A DNA stretch of 18,247 bases from Prevotellaceae bacterium. GTDB lineage: Bacteria > Bacteroidota > Bacteroidia > Bacteroidales > UBA932. This document shows positions 15,496 to 18,247 of this stretch, one piece after another. Numbering within the stretch: position 1 is the stretch's first letter; each line of letters opens with the position of its first letter. Both the position numbers and the translations under genes were made by a program. Location of the stretch: assembly GCA_031264875.1 (NCBI GenBank), contig JAISDK010000120.1, forward strand, positions 1-18,247, given 5' to 3'. The notes beneath the pieces were generated by a model. That model saw only the letters and a program-made list of their open reading frames with translations. It was not told where the DNA came from and searched no databases.

Positions 15496-15837
15496 TTAGG
15501 ACTCTTTTTTCAACAAACTGATTATCTCATTTTTGTTGTCGATGACATCTTTCAGGTGTGCAACCTCCTTCTTCAGTAGAATGTTTTCAACCTCCAAACT
15601 TGATGCAACACTGTCTTTTGTCGATTTAGCTTCAGGTTCCATTAAAAAATCGAATATAGAAACCTCCAAACATTTTGCAATCTGATCCAAGCGCAGGATA
15701 GACGGATTCGTCTTTCCTCTTTCAATTTTTGAATACGCTGTAATCGAGATTCCAAGTTCGTTAGCAATACTCTCTTGATTCAACCCTTTGCTTACACGTG
15801 TCACTCTAATGTTAGTACCGATATGACGTAAATCCAT
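15496..15837 (-). CDS. XRE-family helix-turn-helix regulator with C-terminal coiled coil
   Basis: This is a 113-residue DNA-binding protein. Residues about 6-62 form an XRE/Cro-type HTH: the IRVTRVSKGLNQESIANELG helices, the recognition helix around SITAYSKIERGKTNPS, then LRLDQIAKCLEVSIFDFL. After a short linker, residues about 80-113 (VENILLKKEVAHLKDVIDNK) form a heptad-like coiled coil suited to dimerisation. It resembles the small stand-alone XRE regulators common in Bacteroidetes. It has its own minus-strand promoter at 15891-15924 and is divergent from the oxidoreductase gene, which it could control. No toxin or phage neighbour was seen, so an antitoxin or phage-repressor role is unsupported. 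Confidence 0.88.
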   Translation of the reverse strand: MDLRHIGTNIRVTRVSKGLNQESIANELGISITAYSKIERGKTNPSILRLDQIAKCLEVSIFDFLMEPEAKSTKDSVASSLEVENILLKKEVAHLKDVIDNKNEIISLLKKES

Positions 15838-15890
15838 AAACTAAATTAGATATCTCCTCATACTTTAATTGTTAATACTAAATAATCGTG

Positions 15891-15924
15891 CAAAACTACG
15901 CATAATATTTCATTAAAACACAAA
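15891..15924 (-). promoter_or_regulatory. Promoter of the XRE regulator gene
   Basis: On the minus strand, TTTG (15921-15924) and TAGTTTTG (15891-15898) form a -33/-7 pair of the Bacteroidetes type with a 22-base spacer. Transcription would start near 15884, about 45 bases before the ATG. Confidence 0.6.
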
Positions 15925-16148
15925 ATTGGCAATTACAATTAATTTAATCTAAGGTTGGTATTTTCAAATTTATTGCACTTTAAATTAGTGCCTACGTTTG
16001 GGGCATGAAATTTCACTGTCAAAAATGGTGAAAAATACCGTTATTGAAAGGTCTTTTTTCAATAAAAAGTGTATTTTTTACGTATAAAATTTCTGCAAAA
16101 ACACAGAAAAAATTAAGGTTTTCCCTTTATATTGCATTTTTTATGATT

Positions 16149-16170
16149 TTTTTCATCAATTTATGAAAAA
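16149..16170. promoter_or_regulatory. Inverted repeat at the oxidoreductase promoter, possible operator
   Basis: TTTTTCAT (16149-16156) and ATGAAAAA (16163-16170) form a perfect 8-base inverted repeat with a 6-base spacer. It covers the position of the -33 element, immediately upstream of the -7 element at 16176, where a bound protein would block polymerase. The divergent XRE protein is a plausible binder, but A/T-rich repeats arise by chance easily. Confidence 0.4.
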
Positions 16171-16175
16171 TTGTG

Positions 16176-16183
16176 TAAATTTG
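16176..16183 (+). promoter_or_regulatory. -7 element of the oxidoreductase gene
   Basis: TAAATTTG matches the Bacteroidetes TAnnTTTG consensus exactly and lies 55 bases before the start codon. A TTTC at 16151-16154, in place of TTTG, is at the right distance for a -33 element. Confidence 0.5.
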
Positions 16184-16238
16184 CGGCATATTTTAATTTG
16201 TTATTCACCTATATATAATAATTAGATTTAGATATTGT

Positions 16239-17402
16239 ATGAAAAGAAAACTCAGAATGGGAATGGTTGGCGGAGGAAACAACGCCTTTATTGGTGCTAT
16301 ACATCGTATGGCTGCTTTTTTGGACAACCAAATCGAATTGGTTTGCGGTTGTTTTAGTAGAAATCCTGAGATATCTCTGGATTCGGGAAAATCATATTAT
16401 CTTCCTGAAAACAGGATATATGGAACGTATCAGGAAATGATTGAGAAAGAATCGCAATTGTCCGAGTGTGAACGTATGGACTTTGTTGCGATTGTAACTC
16501 CAAATGTCGATCACTATGGACCGGCAATTCTGGCTCTCGAGAAAGGATTTCACGTAGTGCTGGATAAACCGATGACTTTCAGCCTGGAAGAAGCAAAAAA
16601 ACTGAAAGCGAAAGTTGATGAAACAGGTCTGGTTTTAGCTCTCACTCATGTGTATTCGGCCTATCCTGCCGTTAAAGAAGCGAAAGCCCGTTTTGCCCGT
16701 GGCGATTTCGGACAAATCCGCAAGGTTTATGTTGAATATCCGCAAGGATGGCTTGCGAAAAGAATCGAACTCGAAAGCGGAAACAATGCCGGATGGCGTA
16801 CCGACCCAAAACGATCGGGCAAAGCTGGAGGAATGGGCGACATCGGTACTCATGCCTGGCATCTGTCAGAGTATATTACCGGCTTGAAAGTTACCGAACT
16901 ATGTGCCGAAATAAAAGCTTTTGTTCCGGGACGTCCGATAGACGACGACGGCGCTGCTCTGTTGAGATACGATAACGGCGCAACGGGAGTGCTTATTGCA
17001 AGTCAGGTTGCTGTGGGCGATGCCAATGCAATCAAAATACGTGTGTATGGAGAGGAAGGCGGCATAGAATGGGCGCAGGAAAACCCGAATACTCTGATAG
17101 TTAAATGGAGTAACAAACCTACGGAAATATATTCCGTAGGCGGCAATACTTTTCTGACGCCGACAGCTTTGTACTATACCCGTACTCCGGCAGGGCATCC
17201 GGAAGGATTTATCGAGGCCTTTGCAAACATCTACCGTAATTTTGCCTACACTGTTCAGGCTAAGATTGCCGGTGAAGAACCCAAACCCGAATGGCTGGAT
17301 TTTCCCACTGTCTGTGACGGACTTAGAGGAATGCAGTTCATTGAAACTATTGTGAAGTCAGGGTATGAAAATGAAACCAAATGGATTAAATGGGTTGAAT
17401 AG
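16239..17402 (+). CDS. Gfo/Idh/MocA family NAD(P)-dependent oxidoreductase
   Basis: This is a 387-residue cytoplasmic dehydrogenase, probably acting on a sugar, inositol or related polyol. The N-terminal Rossmann fold has the dinucleotide-binding GMVGGGNNAFIGAIH. The usual catalytic EKP is DKP here (Asp109-Lys110-Pro111, in HVVLDKPMTF), a common variant. The C-terminal domain carries GGMGDIGTHAWHL with Asp201 and His205, the family's active-site Asp and His. There is no signal peptide, unlike many Bacteroidetes homologues exported by Tat. The gene stands alone, divergent from the XRE regulator, and is followed by a hairpin terminator. The substrate cannot be told because no sugar transporter or kinase is adjacent. 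Confidence 0.92.
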   Translation: MKRKLRMGMVGGGNNAFIGAIHRMAAFLDNQIELVCGCFSRNPEISLDSGKSYYLPENRIYGTYQEMIEKESQLSECERMDFVAIVTPNVDHYGPAILALEKGFHVVLDKPMTFSLEEAKKLKAKVDETGLVLALTHVYSAYPAVKEAKARFARGDFGQIRKVYVEYPQGWLAKRIELESGNNAGWRTDPKRSGKAGGMGDIGTHAWHLSEYITGLKVTELCAEIKAFVPGRPIDDDGAALLRYDNGATGVLIASQVAVGDANAIKIRVYGEEGGIEWAQENPNTLIVKWSNKPTEIYSVGGNTFLTPTALYYTRTPAGHPEGFIEAFANIYRNFAYTVQAKIAGEEPKPEWLDFPTVCDGLRGMQFIETIVKSGYENETKWIKWVE

Positions 17403-17462
17403 ATAAAGGTTTCATATTGTGATTCCAAACAGAACTGGATAGTTGTTTATAAATATAAAGAT

Positions 17463-17495
17463 AACCCCGAACATGTAATTTGCAGGTTCGGGGTT
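17463..17495 (+). terminator. Terminator of the oxidoreductase gene
   Basis: AACCCCGAAC (17463-17472) pairs perfectly with GTTCGGGGTT (17486-17495) around a 13-base loop. The stem is GC-rich in its middle and ends in A-T pairs, so the last bases of the arm supply a short U run (GUUU). It lies 60 bases after the stop codon. Confidence 0.75.
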
Positions 17496-17709
17496 TATCA
17501 CATAGTGTATTTTTCGATAATTCACTTGCAAGTTGCCGAGATACAGTACATCGCGCATCTGCAATCCTGTAAATTCTGATCCATAACGGGACTTTTGTTA
17601 TGCGTCGCGCAATTTTCAATTGTAGAGTTGTATTCCGATTATACCGATATAACCTGTTTTCTGTACAGTATTTCCATTCTTATTTTTGTAATTGTAACTA
17701 CTCAGGTTG

Positions 17710-17961
17710 TACGACAAAATTCCGCATTTCAATTCCCCGCAGGGGATGAATATCAATAGAAACAAGACAATAGACACAGCACAACTCCGTTAGGAGTTGC
17801 ACGAGATGACCGGTTCGTAATCCGAGCGGTATCGTCATCGGAAGAAACAATTCCGGTATTTATTATCACGTGCCAGTCTTAAAAGGCTGTGACGGGAGGT
17901 AGATGGTTTTTCTATTGACATTCATCCCTGACGGGGAATTGAAATGCAGAATTTTGTCGTA
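17710..17961. mobile_element. 252-base element with 50-base terminal inverted repeats (MITE-like or REP pair)
   Basis: The 50 bases at 17710-17759 match the reverse complement of 17912-17961 at 45 of 50 positions. Both ends begin TACGACAAAATTC when read inward. The 152-base interior has no coding frame and holds a further hairpin, CAACTCC-GTTA-GGAGTTG (17782-17799). Each arm also contains a smaller CCCC/GGG hairpin near its middle. Ends bounded by TA fit insertion by an IS630/mariner-like transposase, but TA is part of the repeat so no duplication can be shown. A pair of REP-like palindromes in opposite orientation is the alternative. Confidence 0.65.
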
Positions 17962-18051
17962 AATCCATGCTATTGTTACTTTTGACAGAGATGAAACAAC
18001 GTTTCTGGGAGACTCATTTCTACCTGATTTTCTTTATCCGTCAGCTTTGGC

Positions 18052-18072
18052 TCAATGCCGTAAATTTAAGGC
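18052..18072 (+). repeat. Dispersed 21-base repeat, copy 2
   Basis: This matches 2085-2105 at 20 of 21 bases, in the same orientation. It lies among other palindromic repeats and is itself nearly self-complementary (GCCGTAAATTTAAGGC). Confidence 0.55.
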
Positions 18073-18104
18073 TTAATGCTGTCGATTAAAGTCCTTCGCT
18101 CGGT

Positions 18105-18120
18105 GTAGTCTCCAGACTAC
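18105..18120. repeat. Short hairpin repeat
   Basis: GTAGTCT (18105-18111) and AGACTAC (18114-18120) form a perfect 7-base stem with a 2-base loop. It is followed 12 bases later by another palindrome, as in clustered REP-like units. Confidence 0.55.
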
Positions 18121-18132
18121 GTCGTGTTAAAA

Positions 18133-18150
18133 GCAAGGCTATAGCCTTGC
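18133..18150. repeat. Perfect 18-base palindrome
   Basis: GCAAGGCTA (18133-18141) is followed immediately by its exact reverse complement (18142-18150). It lies in non-coding sequence near the window end and has no U run to make it a classical terminator. It could be a REP-like unit or a protein-binding site. Confidence 0.6.
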
Positions 18151-18247
18151 AAAATTCAAAAACAGAATAAAGAAAATAAAATGAGCGCCGAATACAAAAC
18201 ATTTAGGAATTGTTGTGAAATAAATTGACTGTTTTCTTAATCTCTTG

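Larger units (their letters stand above)
15838..16238. other. 401-base divergent regulatory region
   Basis: This region lies between two divergent genes and holds both promoters, one imperfect long hairpin (16031-16078: AAAAATAC with GTATTTTT, enclosing TTATTGAAA with TTTCAATAA), and one inverted repeat at the oxidoreductase -33 position (16149-16170). No coding frame is evident. Confidence 0.65.
17403..18247. other. 845-base repeat-rich stretch without a recognisable gene
   Basis: Beyond the oxidoreductase terminator I see no convincing coding frame. The stretch contains a 252-base element with long inverted ends (17710-17961), a copy of the 21-base dispersed repeat (18052-18072), a 16-base hairpin (18105-18120) and an 18-base palindrome (18133-18150). 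It reads as a landing ground for non-coding repeats. Confidence 0.7.

Noticed and set aside
17386..17619. 77-residue minus-strand frame
   Set aside because: It crosses the oxidoreductase terminator, has no recognisable motif and no promoter.
17681..17688. Promoter-like TATTTTTG before the repeat element
   Set aside because: Matches the -7 consensus but has no -33 partner and no gene downstream.
17710..17961. CRISPR array
   Set aside because: The two 50-base repeats are inverted, not direct, only two copies exist, and no cas genes are present.

Overview
The window looks like a chromosomal segment from a member of the Bacteroidetes, most likely order Bacteroidales. The evidence is the C-terminal end of a TonB-dependent outer-membrane receptor, a 37-kDa nucleoid-associated protein of the Bacteroidetes subtype, a DUF4468 lipoprotein, and promoters that fit the Bacteroidetes pattern (TTTG near -33, TAnnTTTG near -7) rather than the E. 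coli one. I cannot place it to genus from sequence alone.

Layout. Positions 1-452 hold the end of the TonB-dependent receptor. Positions 530-2075 hold a DEDD-type 3'-5' exonuclease overlapping a secreted SMP-30/gluconolactonase-like enzyme. Positions 2158-7866 hold a promoter, a perfect-palindrome leader and the conserved rimP-nusA-infB operon, with rfbC joined to its end. uvrC (7918-9732) and the nucleoid-associated protein gene (9797-10810) follow. Positions 10984-14751 hold an export-type cluster: HlyD/MacA-like adaptor, DUF4468 lipoprotein, MacB/FtsX-like permease and a YbgC-like thioesterase. The remainder is sparse: a 744-base stretch without genes, an XRE regulator on the minus strand (15496-15837), a divergent Gfo/Idh/MocA oxidoreductase (16239-17402), and an 845-base repeat-rich tail.

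How the genes work together. rimP, nusA and infB link ribosome maturation, transcription elongation/termination and translation initiation. UvrC acts in nucleotide excision repair. The adaptor and permease should form part of a MacAB-type tripartite ABC exporter, but neither the ATPase nor the TolC-like outer-membrane partner is in the cluster.

Main oddities. (1) rimP and infB each carry an in-frame stop (TAA in rimP, TAG in infB) near the N-terminal part, with conserved sequence continuing in the same frame; nusA between them is intact. For infB, two compensating one-base indels explain the stop about as well as a point mutation. (2) IF-2 has a 62-residue tract that is about three-quarters asparagine. 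(3) The tail holds a 252-base element with 50-base inverted ends, MITE-like or a REP pair, plus two further palindromes and a copy of a 21-base repeat also found upstream of rimP. (4) Several strong inverted repeats lie around the XRE gene and in the gene-free stretch. I found no CRISPR array, tRNA, rRNA, intact transposase or recognisable defence system.
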